A stretch of 64,000 nucleotides of DNA from Ostrinia nubilalis (GCF_963855985.1 NC_087118.1:1922001-1986000); one strand, 5' to 3'. Numbered from the stretch's first letter, positions 10,652 through 22,582 are shown. The notes: generated from the letters alone by a model not told the origin. Numbers and translations: made by a program.

Positions 10652-12665
10652 TTGGCCACATTTGAACACCATCATGTCCCTAGTACAGTGGATGTTGTTT
10701 GTAGGCCAATAACAACTAACCGAATTGACAAATTCAAGAAAAACATTTGTGATAGTATTGATAAACTTATAATAAATGACAATAATGTTGATCGAATGTA
10801 TGAGGATCTATTCAGTGTAGTGAGTGATGAGTTCAAAACCACATTCCCACAGAAAAAGATCCGAATAAATTCGATAAAATGTAAATTTGACGACTGGGGA
10901 CTTAAAGCTGATACGCAAGATCCGAATGTTATAGAATACGTTAAAAATTACTCGAAAATATTTAAAAAGGTTTGTGTGGCTGCTAAATCGAATCATCTTC
11001 GAGACATGATTTTAAATTCTAATAATAAAGCTAAGGCTACTTGGAACATAATAAATAAACAAACATGTAAAAATAAATCGAAGGATAACACCTTCTCACT
11101 GAAAGTCGGAAATGAAGTTGTATATAGATATAATACAGTAATTAAAACCTTCAGAGAATTGAATATGAAAAAAACCGAGGACCTTTGGGGAATCTCTGTC
11201 AGTATAATTGGGACAATTATTGACACCATAGCTCCTCACCTTGCATTCATTTTTAACACATGCATTGATCATGGTTGCTTTCCTAGTTTAATGAAATTAA
11301 GTAAAATAATCCCATTGTTCAAGGCTGGTGATAAATGTGACCCCTCTAATTTTCGGCCGATTTCTATTTTACCAGTACTTAGCAAAATTTTTGAGAAAAT
11401 TATATTTCATCAACTTCTTTCTCATTTTATTTTCAACAAATTACTTCACAATAAACAATTTGGTTTTTACCAAAGGTAGAAGTACTACTGACGCTGGAGT
11501 AGCACTACTGAAACACGTCTTTGATGCTTGAGAGAGTAAAAAAGACGCTGTTGGTATTTTTTGTGACCTTTCAAAAGCGTTTGATTGTGTAGACCACCAA
11601 ACCTTACTAAAAAAATTGCGACATTATGGTGTTTCGGATGAGGCACTTGATCTGTTGAACTCGTATCTCACAGGCAGAAAGCAAAAAGTTTGTATTAATG
11701 GAACTGAGTCTTCTGGAGCACCTCTTACCATGGGTGTGCCGCAGGGATCGATATTGGGACCTTTGCTATTTCTTATTTATATTAATGACCTTCCCTACTT
11801 TGTAAAAGATCTATGTGATATTGTGTTATTTGCTGATGACACATCTCTCATTTTCAAAGTTGATAGAGGTAAAGTAAACCTTGATGATATAAATGACACA
11901 CTCTCACAGGTTTTGCATTGGTTTACTGTTAACAACTTATTGTTAAATGCAAACAAAACTAAGTGCATTAAATTTACCTTACCTAATGTGAGGCAGGTTC
12001 CCACACAATTGATGGTGAAGAATGAACCATTAAATAGCATAAGTTCCACAACATTCTTGGGAATCACTTTAGATTCTAAACTTCAGTGGGGTCCTGATAT
12101 TGAAACCTTGTCAGCGAGGCTCAGTTCAGCTGCTTTTGCAGTGAGAAAGATAAGGCAATTAACTGACATTGAAACGGCAAGGCTAGTTTATTTTAGCTAT
12201 TTTCACAGTATAATGTCATACGGCATATTATTGTGGGGCTCAGTTGCGGACATTGAAACTGTGTTTGTTCTGCAGAAGAGAGCAGTGCGGGCCATTTATA
12301 ACCTTGGACCCCGATTTTCCTTGAGAGAATTCTTTAAGGAGATTAATATACTGACAGTAGCTTCACAGTTCATTTATGAAAACCTTTTATATGTTCGCAA
12401 AAATATAGAGCAATTTACTAGAAAGAGTGATTTACACAAGTTCAATACAAGAAACAAAAATAAACTTGCCGTTCCAAATTTCAGACTGCACAAGATTGGT
12501 AATTCATTTATGGGGAAATGTATTAAACTTTTCAATAAATTACCACAAACTGTTGTAGAATTGCCCATTCATAAATTTAAAGCACATATCAAAAGCACCT
12601 TAATGAAAAAGGGCTACTATAAAGTTGATGATTATATAAAAGATAAAAATGTTTGGAATGTTTAA
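10652..12665 (+). pseudogene. LINE A reverse transcriptase, with frameshift and stop
   Basis: RT motifs in order: IIPLFKAGDKCDPSNFRPIS (motif 1), a T-run frameshift around 11462-11467 within FGF.KGRST, one TGA at 11529, then FCDLSKAFDCVDHQTL (motif A), GVPQGSILGPLLFLIYINDL (motif B), VLFADDTSL (catalytic FADD, motif C), FLGITLDSKLQWG, and a long C-terminal domain ending YIKDKNVWNV. From 11532 on the frame is open for 378 codons. The part before motif 1 appears shortened. The same C-terminal domain recurs in LINE B. Confidence 0.85.
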
Positions 12666-13004
12666 CTACCTAGCTCGCATCAATACTTATGACTATAATA
12701 TTTTGTATATTTTAAAGACTGTAAACCCTTGAAAAGGAGGCTGACAATAGTGACTGAGTTTCTTGCGCTGCTTCTTCTCAGCACTGGCCCATTTATTGTC
12801 CCGAAGCAGTGGTAGGGTTAATATTGGGACGTGTAAAAGTGCTTTCTAAAAGCCTATTTGCAAAAATAAATGAATTTTATGAATTTTATTTTATTTTATT
12901 AACATTAACATTAACTTTTTTCGCCAGATGGCGCTCGCCAAGTAAACATCAATCAAAGTACGCTGTTGTAACAAACTTAATTTATAAAAACCATTTTCAT
13001 TACA

Positions 13005-13712
13005 ATGAAAAATGAAATGATTGACTTCACTAAGTCGTTAAACTCGACCACGGACGAGATCGCTGCTTTTCGGCAGGAAGTAGCCGACATAAAAAGTCAA
13101 ATGAAGGAAATGGACAGATGCAAAGCTGAAGTTATCGAACTACGCGCCGAAGTGACTGAACTGCGTCAGGTTATAGCCGCAAAGGAACAACGAACCTTTC
13201 TTAAAGACGTGGAGATCACTGGAATTACAGAAAATAGTACAGAAAACCTGCAACAACTTGTAAGCGTGGTGTCCGCTAGCCTTGGTGTCGAATTGGACCC
13301 CCGTGACATCGACGACATCAGGCGTATAGGACCCCGAGGTGGTGCAAGTGCGTCAGACCGCCCCAGACCCATTGTAGTCTCGATGACGCGCCGCGCGCCG
13401 CGAGACCAGCTGCTGCGCGCGGCCCGCGTCCGGCGGGGCCTCACTACCGACAAGCTGAACCTTCAGGGCACCCCGCGCCGTGTTTTTCTGAATGAACATC
13501 TGACGAAAGAAAATAGAATACTCTTCAGTAAGGCTAGAAAGCTGGGCAATGAACTACGTTTTAAATTTGTCTGGACGTCAAACGGCAATATCTTCATGCG
13601 TCGCACCGAGACAAGCTCTGTTCTCCACGTTAAATCTTTAGCAGTCCTGGAGAAACTAGAGGTCCAGAACAGACCCTCTTTAGCCCCTATGGAGCCTCTA
13701 AACTGTTCCTAA
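13005..13712 (+). CDS. LINE B ORF1 nucleic-acid-binding protein
   Basis: 235 codons. The first part is a coiled coil with heptad spacing (KSQMKEMDRCKAEVIELRAE), followed by a region with LKDVEITGITENSTENLQQL and DIDDIRRIG, as in the RNA-recognition part of L1/CR1-type ORF1 proteins, and a basic stretch rich in Arg. Such proteins trimerise and chaperone the element RNA. The ATG at 13005 follows LINE A debris by about 100 bp. The frame is intact, but the ORF2 downstream is split, so the copy cannot move on its own. Confidence 0.75.
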   Translation: MKNEMIDFTKSLNSTTDEIAAFRQEVADIKSQMKEMDRCKAEVIELRAEVTELRQVIAAKEQRTFLKDVEITGITENSTENLQQLVSVVSASLGVELDPRDIDDIRRIGPRGGASASDRPRPIVVSMTRRAPRDQLLRAARVRRGLTTDKLNLQGTPRRVFLNEHLTKENRILFSKARKLGNELRFKFVWTSNGNIFMRRTETSSVLHVKSLAVLEKLEVQNRPSLAPMEPLNCS

Positions 13713-14068
13713 CAAACGTATAACAATTGTTACTCTTGCTTACTTCCTACTACTTACCTCGGCCTCCTGGCTGTTATTACCTTTATTTTTTAATTGTTAT
13801 TTATTAAGAAACACTCTCAATTTTAACTCAATACTTTTAATGTATAGATTATTTGTTGTGCCACAAGTTACTCTTACTAATTTAACTCGTTTTTGCTTAG
13901 AACTTTATTAGAATTTTGTCAATATTGCTGCGAAACATCAATTTATAAACACACTTCACTGCTTTCTAAAACTGTTTAGATTAAACTGCTACCGGCGCTC
14001 TCTTCTGACAGCTGACCTTGTTAATTCTGCTTACTCAACTCTTTATTTTATGAAAACTATTCCTAATA

Positions 14069-14598
14069 ATGGGTAATTTAGACCTAATTGCTGATATTGA
14101 TAAAATTCCTGATATCCCATGTTATGAACTGATCGACCCAGAGTCATGTGGCGCTGTAATCACCCCTACATTTAATTTTACCGTACTAACTATGAATATC
14201 AGAAGTATCGCTAAAAATCTCGACGCTTTCTTGGTTTACCTCCACAGGTTAAATATTAATTTTGATGTCCTAATTCTAACTGAGTGCAGACTTGACGAAT
14301 CTACTATAATTGAAAAAATTCCTGGGTATAACTCCTACTCAACCAAACACAATATTAACCAAAATGGAGGTGTAGTTGCATTTGTTAAGTCCACATGGCC
14401 TGCTGTAGTGATGGAGCCATTTTTCAGTGAGGCATGTTGTCTATCAATAACCATTGACAATCAGTTTACAATCCTAGGAATATATAGATCGCCATCCTTC
14501 AGAAACATTAATAACTTTCTGTTCTCACTGGACGAATTTCTCGGTACTACGAAAGACCAGCGATGTATCATTGTGGCCGGTGATATTAATATCGACAT
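14069..14598 (+). pseudogene. LINE B ORF2, endonuclease N-terminal part
   Basis: It begins MGNLDLIADIDKIPDIPCYE and contains TMNIRSIAKNLDAFLVYL (Asn of the APE fold), LILTECRLDE (catalytic Glu), GIYRSPSFRNI and IVAGDINIDI (GD.N core). A hAT transposon interrupts it exactly here; the frame continues at 16406. Confidence 0.85.
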
Positions 14599-16397
14599 TA
14601 GGGTGTCCCTTATTTTTCAAAGTTTTAAATTTGTAACGTATAGGTCTTAGTTTTGTTTGTTTGCCTCTAAAACACTCGGAAATAAATTTTTACCTTATTT
14701 GGAGTACGATAACCCGTGCCGACTAGCATCGAAACATGTTGCGGGGCAGTAGCGGTGCGTATTCGCGGTATTTGTCATTTGTTCTCAAGTAATATCGTGA
14801 ATAACACCTATTGTTTGACATTTTGAAGATGGCTGTGGAATTAAGAAGCAATAAAAAAAGTATTTTCTTAGTCGGGGACGTAAATTTATCAAATAATAGG
14901 CACAAAGTTGCCGTTAATCGTCAAGTTTTTGCAGTATTTTTTAACATATTTGGCGAAGTTAATTAAATGTTATTGGAAGCTCTAATCTCATCATTCGGGA
15001 GTGTATTATATTTTGGGAAAAGCTATAAATCCTACCAGAGCCTAACTGTGTAAAAAAACTTGTGTATCTTCACCATGCTTGGAGGGAGTTGCAAGAAAAA
15101 ATATTTAAAAAAATCAAGATTTATAAGCGCCGCGGTGAGGAGGATTTAAAAACAAATAAAACCAAGGCGTCCAGAGTGTTAAGGTGTAGACAAAAAGTTA
15201 GTTAAGAAAGTAGAAAGTGCAAGACAAAGAAAATTAAATAAATAAAAAATAGAGCAAATATGTATGTTTCGGAGGTTTATCGTCATCTCTTACTACGCAA
15301 GATTCTATACAAACGCAAGGACATCACGACCAGCTTACCAGCTCTGAGGAAAGCCTTAAGGAACTCTTGACATCCACTTTCCAAAAGGTATATGAGAGTG
15401 TTGATAAATTGATTTCCAAGGCAGCCCTGAGCAAGTTTAGTCAACATCTTTGGTACTTCATATCAGAAGAAATTGCCGTTTTATAAATCTTTGATGATGA
15501 AGGTAATGAACAAACACCGTCAATATTGTAGTAAAAGTACAAAGAGAGAGTATGTATGATTCTGGGAAGAGATACATTCCATCTGAAGAAGGTATGATTA
15601 TTTCCATGGTAAATAGGACTTTGTACTAATTTTTTATCCTGTTTTAATGAGTTGATAATAATACTGCCTTATTTATTGTTGCTGGAAAACCATTGAGTGG
15701 TTTTGTGTCTGTCAAGCAAGAGTATAAATTTATTTTCTCGATTGAAAATTGATAAGAATTTCCCCCTAAGACACATTTCTATATGAGATAAAGATGTTGC
15801 CTATTTAAAGGCAAAAAAGTGCTTTCTTTAAGGGTAGTTAATGATACAGCTGAAAGAGCTATAAAGCTTTTGCAAGATTTTCATGGTTTGATCAAAGTCA
15901 AAGTCAAAGTCAAAATTTCTTTATTTGTTTAGACTAATAAATATTTCTTACAAATCGTCATTTTGCTCTTAAGGAGCCTCTACATGTCTCATAATCTTTT
16001 TACCCTACCAGCGCTTCGAGACCAACATTTGGCAAGTGCTGATAAGAAGCGCCGCAACAAACTCAGTCACTACTGTCACGATCATGATCACTGCAAAGGA
16101 AGAGCAAAAGCTTTTTTTGCTTCTCAAAAGTAAAATATATTGTCTGATCTGTAATGTTATCTTCTTTTTATAAATATTTTATAAAAATTAAATATTTTAA
16201 TTGATTTAGCTACTTAATAAAAGGGGTAAAACCAGCATTTTTCAAAATCTTCAGAGCTCGGTCGGCACGGGTTAATGTTGACGTAGGAAGATGAAATTTT
16301 ATATTTAAGTATGTCTGAGTAGTACGAAAAGAAATAGGGGGTATGCATTTCAATATCTAAAAAAAAATTTTTTTTCGGCCATATAAGGGACACCCTA
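14599..16397. mobile_element. hAT-type DNA transposon inserted in LINE B
   Basis: Termini TAGGGTGTCCCTTAT and its inverse, with the 8-bp direct repeat ATCGACAT on both sides (14591-14598, 16398-16405), fit the hAT rule (8-bp target duplication with T at position 2 and A at 7). A subterminal GTCGGCACGGGTTA motif also occurs inverted on both sides (about 14715 and 16260). The 1.8-kb interior has no intact transposase, only short frames, and itself carries a LINE tail at about 15892-16115. Confidence 0.85.
15892..16115 (-). mobile_element. 5'-truncated LINE 3' tail, reverse orientation
   Basis: Starts with the (TCAAAG)n-type tail (reverse of TTTGAC repeats), then the reversed 3' UTR with GAGCCTCTACATGTCTCAT and GCGCTTCGAGACCAACATTT and GCGCCGCAACAAACTCAGTC. 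The same tail sits in both arms of the palindrome at 22.8-26.6 kb. Inserted inside the hAT element. Confidence 0.8.
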
Positions 16398-16405
16398 ATC
16401 GACAT

Positions 16406-17125
16406 CCTCGGTTCAGAATCAACTGATTACCTGTGCTGCTACACAGAGCATGGTCTGGAAGCTGCTATCAGAAAACCTACTCGATTAGATGCCTGTCTCG
16501 ATCACATCTTCGTTAAAACAAAAACCAAAGCCATCGGTGTTGTATGCGACGCTAATATCACCGATCACAGGATCGCCATGCTTGCTCTTACAACCAAAAC
16601 CAAGCATCCCAGCAATGGTCAAGCCAGGTTTAGAACTATTACAGACTACACCGGAGTTTGCAAACACTTGGAGGAAGTAGACTGGAACCCATTATATTCT
16701 ATGACTAACGTCAATGAAGCTATGGATGCGTTCATGGCAAAGATCAATGAATCAATTAAACTGAACTCCAAAACAGTTCAATTAAGTCGTTCAAGATTCG
16801 TCATCAGGCCGTGGATGATCCCCGGCCTGCTTAGGTGCTCACGGCACAAGGATAGGCTCCACGCTAAACTTAAACAAAATCCAAATGATGAAATCTTAAG
16901 TATTTCATATCGTAGGTATAGAAACTTCTACGTTGACATAATAAGAAAGGTAAAGCTAGCTTATGAGAGGGAAGAACTCTTAAAAAACAGCAAAGATTCT
17001 AGGCTTCTCTGGAAATCTATAAAGAAAACTTACAACTCTAAATTTAATCAGCAATCGAACGACCTAATTTCAGATAAAAATACCCAGATAGCAAGCGAAC
17101 TTGCTGCAAACATGATTTTTATTTG
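16406..17125 (+). pseudogene. LINE B ORF2, endonuclease C-terminus and RT linker
   Basis: The coding frame resumes after the hAT element with RKPTRLDACLDHIFVK and ANITDHRIAML (the APE DH motif), then the basic linker that precedes the RT (IRPWMIPGLLRCSRHKDRLH, SRLLWKSIKKTYNSK, DKNTQIASELAANM). It is broken again at about 17115 by a second, 3.9-kb insertion. Confidence 0.8.
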
Positions 17126-17329
17126 AAATTAGATTGTCACGTCAAATATGACAAATCAAGTTTGTGGCAATATTGCTGTAAGCTTTTTGATTTAGGTATG
17201 ATGTTTCAAGGCTTTTTTAATTTTGAAGCAAGTTTGCATTTTGCGCTATGTTTCAAAGATGAAGTATCAAGTTTGTTTTTTGTTTGTTACAAACTTGCGT
17301 TAAACTGTCATACGCATGGAGCACATAAT

Positions 17330-17775
17330 CAGTGTTGCCAGAAGGTTACTTTTGTAACCTTTTAGGTTACTTTTGAACTGCATTGGTTACACTAATGAAA
17401 AGGTTACTTTTAGGTGATTTTTCAGAAATTGTAGAATTAACTTTTACAGGTTATTCAGTAAAAATATTAATAGTGACAATTTAAAAATTATGTCATAAAC
17501 TGCATTTAAACATGAATTTGATTTATTATTTGTTAAAGACAATGAGTTTTAGCAAATGTTTTTTTGATAATAAAACGCAAATCCATCTTTTCGGTCTTCA
17601 TGGAATGGTCAAAATTTCGAATTTAGGTAAACATGAACCATCCATGAACAACCTTACACAATCGCTCCGCACCCCCCCCCCCCCCCCCCCCCGTATGAAG
17701 GTTACTTTTTATTTAAAAAGGTTACATTTTTTTATATTTCTGGTAATTTCTGACAAGACCCGACTGGCAACACTG
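17330..17775. mobile_element. hAT MITE with CAGTGTTGCCAG ends
   Basis: CAGTGTTGCCAG at the left and CTGGCAACACTG at the right, flanked by CACATAAT / CAAATAAT (7 of 8 match). The interior repeats AAGGTTACTTTT several times on either side of a run of 21 C (17672-17692). Non-coding. Confidence 0.8.
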
Positions 17776-19777
17776 CAAATAATCACTAGTGGTATAACAT
17801 ACTATAACATACGCCAACGTCACTCGCCCGAAGCCATAAAAAAGAAAACAAAAACTTCCGGTTCCGGAAGAAAAAACAGCCAAGTGTTTTGCACTTTTGC
17901 AGCATACTCTCTAATCTGTGTTTTGCAGTGCACAAAATCAGTGGTAGAACGTAGAACCTACAAGTTTTTTTGTTTTGCACGGTGTTTTATTTAATAAACG
18001 CTTCTGTTGTGCGAATTGGACGCGTGACGTGCTGAAGATTAAAGGTTAGTTCATTTATTTTTACTTTTACAAACAGAATTAATGATAATATGTAGTTCAT
18101 ATCTATCCCTTAAACCTTATTTACCTACTTTCAAACCCAGGCAACGTGTTCCAAGTGTTCCTAACCCTAAATAGTTCCTGCATGTTCGATCCTGTTTAGT
18201 TATGCATATTACTCAATATCTATTTCTAATTATCTATGTGTAACAGAAAGGTGTTATTGTAAGTTGTAAATGTACATCGTGGACCCTGTCTTGCACTGCA
18301 ATTGGAAAATAATACATAAATAGAACGTCTAAAATTAACAAATAACCTCAAATAAAATAAATTAATTGCTGTACAGTGACTGACATTGATGGAAAAGTCA
18401 TAGTTTTTCCTTTCAATAATTATCATGTTGCTATGAAAATGCTACACTCATAGCACTTCAAAATTGTAAATGTAAATATAAAATACCCCCTAAACATCCT
18501 ATCCACCTTATCATGTACTTTTATCCTACCTCGTTTAATTCTTAAAATTGTTAGTTATGTCTTAGCAAAGGTAACATAAATTTCCTCCTACATACCTATC
18601 TATTATTATATAATATAATTATAATTAATAGTGTTATTTGGTTTCAGACTTTGCATAATGGAATCAAAAAAATTTTTTTTGGTTACATTTTTAGATGAAG
18701 ATGATGCTCCTGGCATAGTTTCATCAAAGTGGTTAAGATACCAACACTTGTTATTACCCTAATGTATGCACTGAAGAAATCAAAAACAAACTTGAAGAAG
18801 ATGCCTGCACCTGAAGCAACATGGTCACAATATCAAATAAAAATACTTAAAAGTTATGGTAAAATAATTTTCTTTATTTTTGTATTGCTAAGTTATAACT
18901 AGATTTTACTATTGTGAGACTTTTTTATTTATTTCAGAAACTTATGGCGAAGCACGATTACATTTAAAAAAAGCGGAAGAAACCTGAAATTTGGACTCAG
19001 ACGAAGCAGAAAATGATGTTACAAATGAAGTTACAGTGGACATAATGTCTGCTGTAAATTACCCAGTCACCTCCGGTTCTAAAGAGGCCAAGCAAACACA
19101 ACTCAAAGCTGTTAACTGCCAATCAGGTAACAGGTTTTTATAACATGCAATGAGCTTCTCTCGTCAAAGATGCAATGCGACAAAATTTCATATTTTCACT
19201 TGTTTTAGTTATGACTTTTCCATGTTTTTTTATTTGTTACAGAGTGCATTACAAACAAGCAATATGCTATACAGCAGAGTCATATGATTCAGATTGTGTC
19301 AGACCTAGCTAACCAAATGGCTGAAATCAATAGAAAATTGGATTTACCGTTAGCTAGGTCCGAAGAAACATTTTCACCAACAGATGACAATGCAGGTCTT
19401 TCAGAACTTTTGGCAAGTCTACCAGTAAAGATATTGCAAGTTTTAATAATTTCGATGACCATTTAAAAATAAACAAGAATACAGGCAATAGTATGTATAA
19501 ATTAAATACTTAAACACAGGGCAAATTTTATTATTCTATGAAAACATTCTAATGCTACTTTAATTAAATTTCAGATGTCATTTTTGTCTGGTATTGGCGG
19601 CAGAAATGTAAGAAGTCTTACGACTAATATGTTGAGACGAATAATTCTAGATGATGTAGCCGAGTTGTATTCGTTAACTGGGAAACAGATGAAAAATTCG
19701 AATAAAAAGTCATTTATGAGTACAGAAACCTATAAATTAATCTTTCGTAAGTACCTTTATTTTATTACAAACTTATA

Positions 19778-19961
19778 CAGGGTGTAAATGAATTCATAGG
19801 CAACCTTGCAGGGGGTGGCTCAGACCATCATTATGAACTTTTCCTATGACCAATTTTTCCTGTTTTCATACAAAAACTGATCACGAAAATAAAGTTGTTC
19901 ATAATTATGGTCTGAGCTTCCCCCCTGCAAGGTTGCCAATGAATTCATTTAGATACACCTG
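19778..19961. mobile_element. Foldback MITE with TA target duplication
   Basis: CAGGGTGTAAATGAATTCAT is inverted at the other end with few mismatches; the arms of about 70 bp include GGCAACCTTGCAGGGGG and CAGACCAT. TA flanks each end. Sits in an intron of the DUF4806-like gene. Confidence 0.75.
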
Positions 19962-20182
19962 TATATCTCTCAATATACCTACTACTATTATTTTCTGAAT
20001 CATTCGTGTTTGTTAGTGTTAATTATTTCTATTTTATTTTTCAGAAATATGTAGAAAAATCAACGAAGATGTAACTGAAGACAGTCTAAAAGAAATTATA
20101 AGTGATTGGCTAAATCAAGCTAAAGTCAGACTTTCAAGAAGGTAAGATTTAATTTATTTACATTAGATGTATTTTATTTTAC

Positions 20183-20390
20183 ACTAGCGACCCGCCCCGG
20201 CTTCACACGGGTACATGTATTATACATATGTATAAAACAAAGTTGCTGTCGCTGTCTGTTCCTATATACATATGCTTAAATCTTTAAAACTATGCAACGG
20301 ATTTTGATGCGGTTTTCAACAATAGTTAGAGGGATTTATGAGAAAGGTTATATTATAGAACCCCATACGAATCCGGGGCGGGTCGCTAGT
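20183..20390. repeat. Short inverted-repeat element (ACTAGCGACCCGCCCCGG)
   Basis: ACTAGCGACCCGCCCCGG at the left and CCGGGGCGGGTCGCTAGT at the right enclose about 170 bp with GCTGTCGCTGTCTGTTCC and ACGGATTTTGATGCGGTTTT, motifs widespread in moth repeats. Located in an intron. Confidence 0.65.
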
Positions 20391-20810
20391 TATACATATA
20401 TTACATTATTATTACACAAGGGACAGACAGACAGCGACTTTCTTTTATACTATGTACCTAGTGATTTACAAATTTTAGATGTGCTCCTTTCAGAATTTTA
20501 ACTAATAACCCCTTACCCTTATAGTAGTTTTTAAGGATTACTATAAATATATTTATTTCAGACATAGTTCATAATTTTGTTAGTAGTACAGAAACTTATA
20601 CAATTAAATGTAAAATAATGTCTTAACCTGTGGTAAATATACTTGTTTCTTTTTGTTTCAGAGCAGAAACACAAAATAAAGAAAAAAACCAATAGCGGCG
20701 ACCATGAAACCGATTTTTTCTCATTTAAAGTAAGATAAGATAAAAGTATAAATAATAAAAAAATATATGTTATGTTTGTTGTTTTATTTAATGTCAAACA
20801 TGCATATTCA

Positions 20811-20960
20811 TTGCAAGTTTGTTAAGGCAAACTTACATATTATTTATAGAAGCAGACATAATGCAAGTTTGTTAAGGCAAACTTACATATAATTTATAGA
20901 AGCAGACATAATGCAAGTTTGTTAAGGCAAACTTGCATATACTTTATAGAAACACATTAA
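20811..20960 (+). repeat. 50-bp tandem repeat, three copies, palindromic core
   Basis: Unit: GCAAGTTTGTTAAGGCAAAC, then TTACATATTATTTATAGAAG and CAGACATAAT. The core CAAGTTTGttaaggCAAACTT is itself inverted. A partial fourth copy follows. Its place next to the element end suggests subterminal transposase-binding repeats (inference). Confidence 0.8.
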
Positions 20961-21069
20961 TGCAAGTTTGTCGCTCGGAAACTAGAAAGTTTGATTTAAA
21001 CTTGCCTCAAGTTTATATACTTGCCATGGCAAATTTGAAACAAAGCTTCATTTTTGATACATCAAACTT

Positions 21070-21959
21070 ACTGCAAGTCAGATTCAAGTTTAAATTGTTA
21101 TCTGGGTAACCCTAAGGTTTCCTTAAATGAATGTAATGCTTTCTTCTCCGGCGTCGGTCAGTCAAATAACATAATGTCTCAGACTGGAGAAACTGAAGAC
21201 CATCTAGCTTCCAGAGTTAAGCACACACACTCACCTGCACACTCCTTCTTCATCGACCCAACTGATCAAGATGAAATCCTTGATATGATTGCCCAACTAA
21301 AAATTAACAGTGCACCCGGAGTAGACGAAGTCAGTACCGCTCTTGTTAAATGTGCTAGAAGTATTATCTGTGCACCCTTAGAACACATATTCAACTTGAG
21401 TTTGGGAACTGGCTGCTTTCCTGCATCCTGGAAGTTTGCTCTGGTAACTCCTATTTACAAAGACGGTCCTAAAGATAAACCGGGTAATTACAGACCTATC
21501 TCGTTACTCTGTGTCTTCTCCAAGATGCTGGAGAAAATTGTCAATAACCGCCTGACCAGGTTCATTGAGCAAAACGAGTTACTATCCCCAAGACAATTCG
21601 GATTCAGACGCCACAAATCAACCGAAGACGCTGTCACGTTACTCACTGAGATTGTCTCTGGCTCCCTGGATAAGGGCCAGCAAAGTGCAGGGGTTTTCTT
21701 GGATTTGGCCAAGGCTTTCGACACCGTGTCCACAAAAATACTGTACCGTAAGTTGGAGGGCTTGGGTGTGAGGGGTCTTGCGCTGGATTGGTTTAAAAGT
21801 TACCTTTCTGATAGGCAACAATTTACCAGGGTAGGCCAACTAAGAAGTGATTCTCTACCTATACATTTCGGCGTACCCCAGGGTAGCATACTTGGCCCCA
21901 CCCTTTTTATTATATACATGAATGATATTCATGATCTACCCCTTTTAAATGCCTTTTAA
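21070..21959 (+). pseudogene. LINE B reverse transcriptase, motifs 1-B
   Basis: It resumes the ORF2 frame with NCYLGNPKVS and contains KINSAPGVDEVSTAL, ALVTPIYKDGPKDKPGNYRP (motif 1), RQFGFRRHKSTEDAV, VFLDLAKAFDTVSTKIL (motif A) and FGVPQGSILGPTLFIIYMND (motif B). The frame stops right after DLPLLNAF, before the catalytic .ADD motif, which is missing altogether. Confidence 0.85.
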
Positions 21960-22582
21960 TTACCCTAGACTGTAAATTACAATGGGGCCCCCATATTGCT
22001 GCCTTGGCGGGAAGACTTAGTTCAGCTGCCTTTGCGGTGAGAAAGATCAGAAACTTGACTGATGTTGAAACAGCAAGGCTTGTATATTTTAGTTATTTTC
22101 ATAGTATTATGTCTTATGGCCTTTTACTGTGGGGCTCAGCAGCAGACATAGAATCAATTTTCATTTTACAGAAAAGAGCTGTTCGGGCAATATACGGTCT
22201 TAAACCACGTGACTCGCTTAGAGAAGTTTTTAAAGAAATAAATATATTGACTGTGGCTTCGCAATACATATTTGATAACATTATGTATGTCCGTAAACAT
22301 ATACATTTATTTACTAAGAAAAGTGACGTCCACTCATTTAACACGAGACATAAGAATAAACTTGCTGTTCCATCATTTAGGTTGCATAAAATAGGTAATT
22401 CATTCTTGGGGAAATGTATTACCATATTTAACAAAATACCACACAACCTTGTCGAATTGCCAATAAACAAATTTAAGATACATATAAAAAATACCCTTAT
22501 TAATATGTCCAAAGGGTACTACAAGGTTCGAGACTATATTGATGACAAGGATGCGTGGTCAGTTCAGTCTGCACATATTTGA
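21960..22582 (+). pseudogene. LINE C-terminal domain fused out of frame
   Basis: In another frame from the last segment: ITLDCKLQWGPHI, AGRLSSAAFAVRKIRNLTDV, YFHSIMSYGLLLWGS, and so on to DDKDAWSVQSAHI. It is strikingly similar to the C-terminus of LINE A (same blocks in the same order). The block between motif B and LDCKLQWG, including motif C, is deleted at about 21955. Confidence 0.85.

Larger units (their letters stand above)
9966..12905 (+). mobile_element. LINE A, CR1/Jockey-like non-LTR retrotransposon, 5' truncated
   Basis: Endonuclease then reverse transcriptase on the plus strand, followed by a 3' tail (GACTGAGTTTCTTGCGCTGC..., GTCCCGAAGCAGTGGTAGGG..., GCAAAAATAAATGA) and simple TTTTA repeats. 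The same tail occurs on its own at 63.22 kb. No ORF1 is present upstream, so the copy starts inside ORF2. Confidence 0.8.
18658..20696 (+). pseudogene. DUF4806-like multi-exon gene, frame-broken
   Basis: Exons with consensus splice sites: 18648-18858 (ATG 18658; FLVTFLDEDDAPGIVSSKWL), 18938-19126 (ETYGEARLHLKKAEET...), about 19243-19490 (SHMIQIVSDLANQMAEINRK), about 19575-19748 (SFLSGIGGRNVRSLTTNMLR...YSLTGKQ), about 20045-20141, and a last short one near 20661. The first block and the C-terminal globular part resemble insect proteins ending in a DUF4806 domain (recalled, not searched). Frameshifts in exons 1 and 3 and a TGA in exon 2 make it a pseudogene. Function of the family is unknown to me. 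Confidence 0.6.
17126..21069. mobile_element. 3.9-kb element carrying a decayed DUF4806-like spliced gene
   Basis: It splits LINE B between the RT linker and the RT. Both ends are dense in CAAGTTTG/CAAACTTG motifs; the right end carries a 50-bp tandem repeat built on that palindrome (20811-20960). No transposase is seen; the interior holds exons of a DUF4806-type gene and three smaller insertions. The terminal inverted repeats are imperfect (AAGCTTT...TTTCAA-type similarity) and I could not fix a target duplication, so the exact ends are uncertain by a few tens of bases. Confidence 0.55.

Noticed and set aside
13166..13453. 95-codon Arg-rich frame on the minus strand
   Set aside because: Shadow of LINE B ORF1 in its GC-rich section.
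20811..20960. CRISPR-like array of regular repeats
   Set aside because: Direct tandem repeats without unique spacers in a eukaryotic transposon end.
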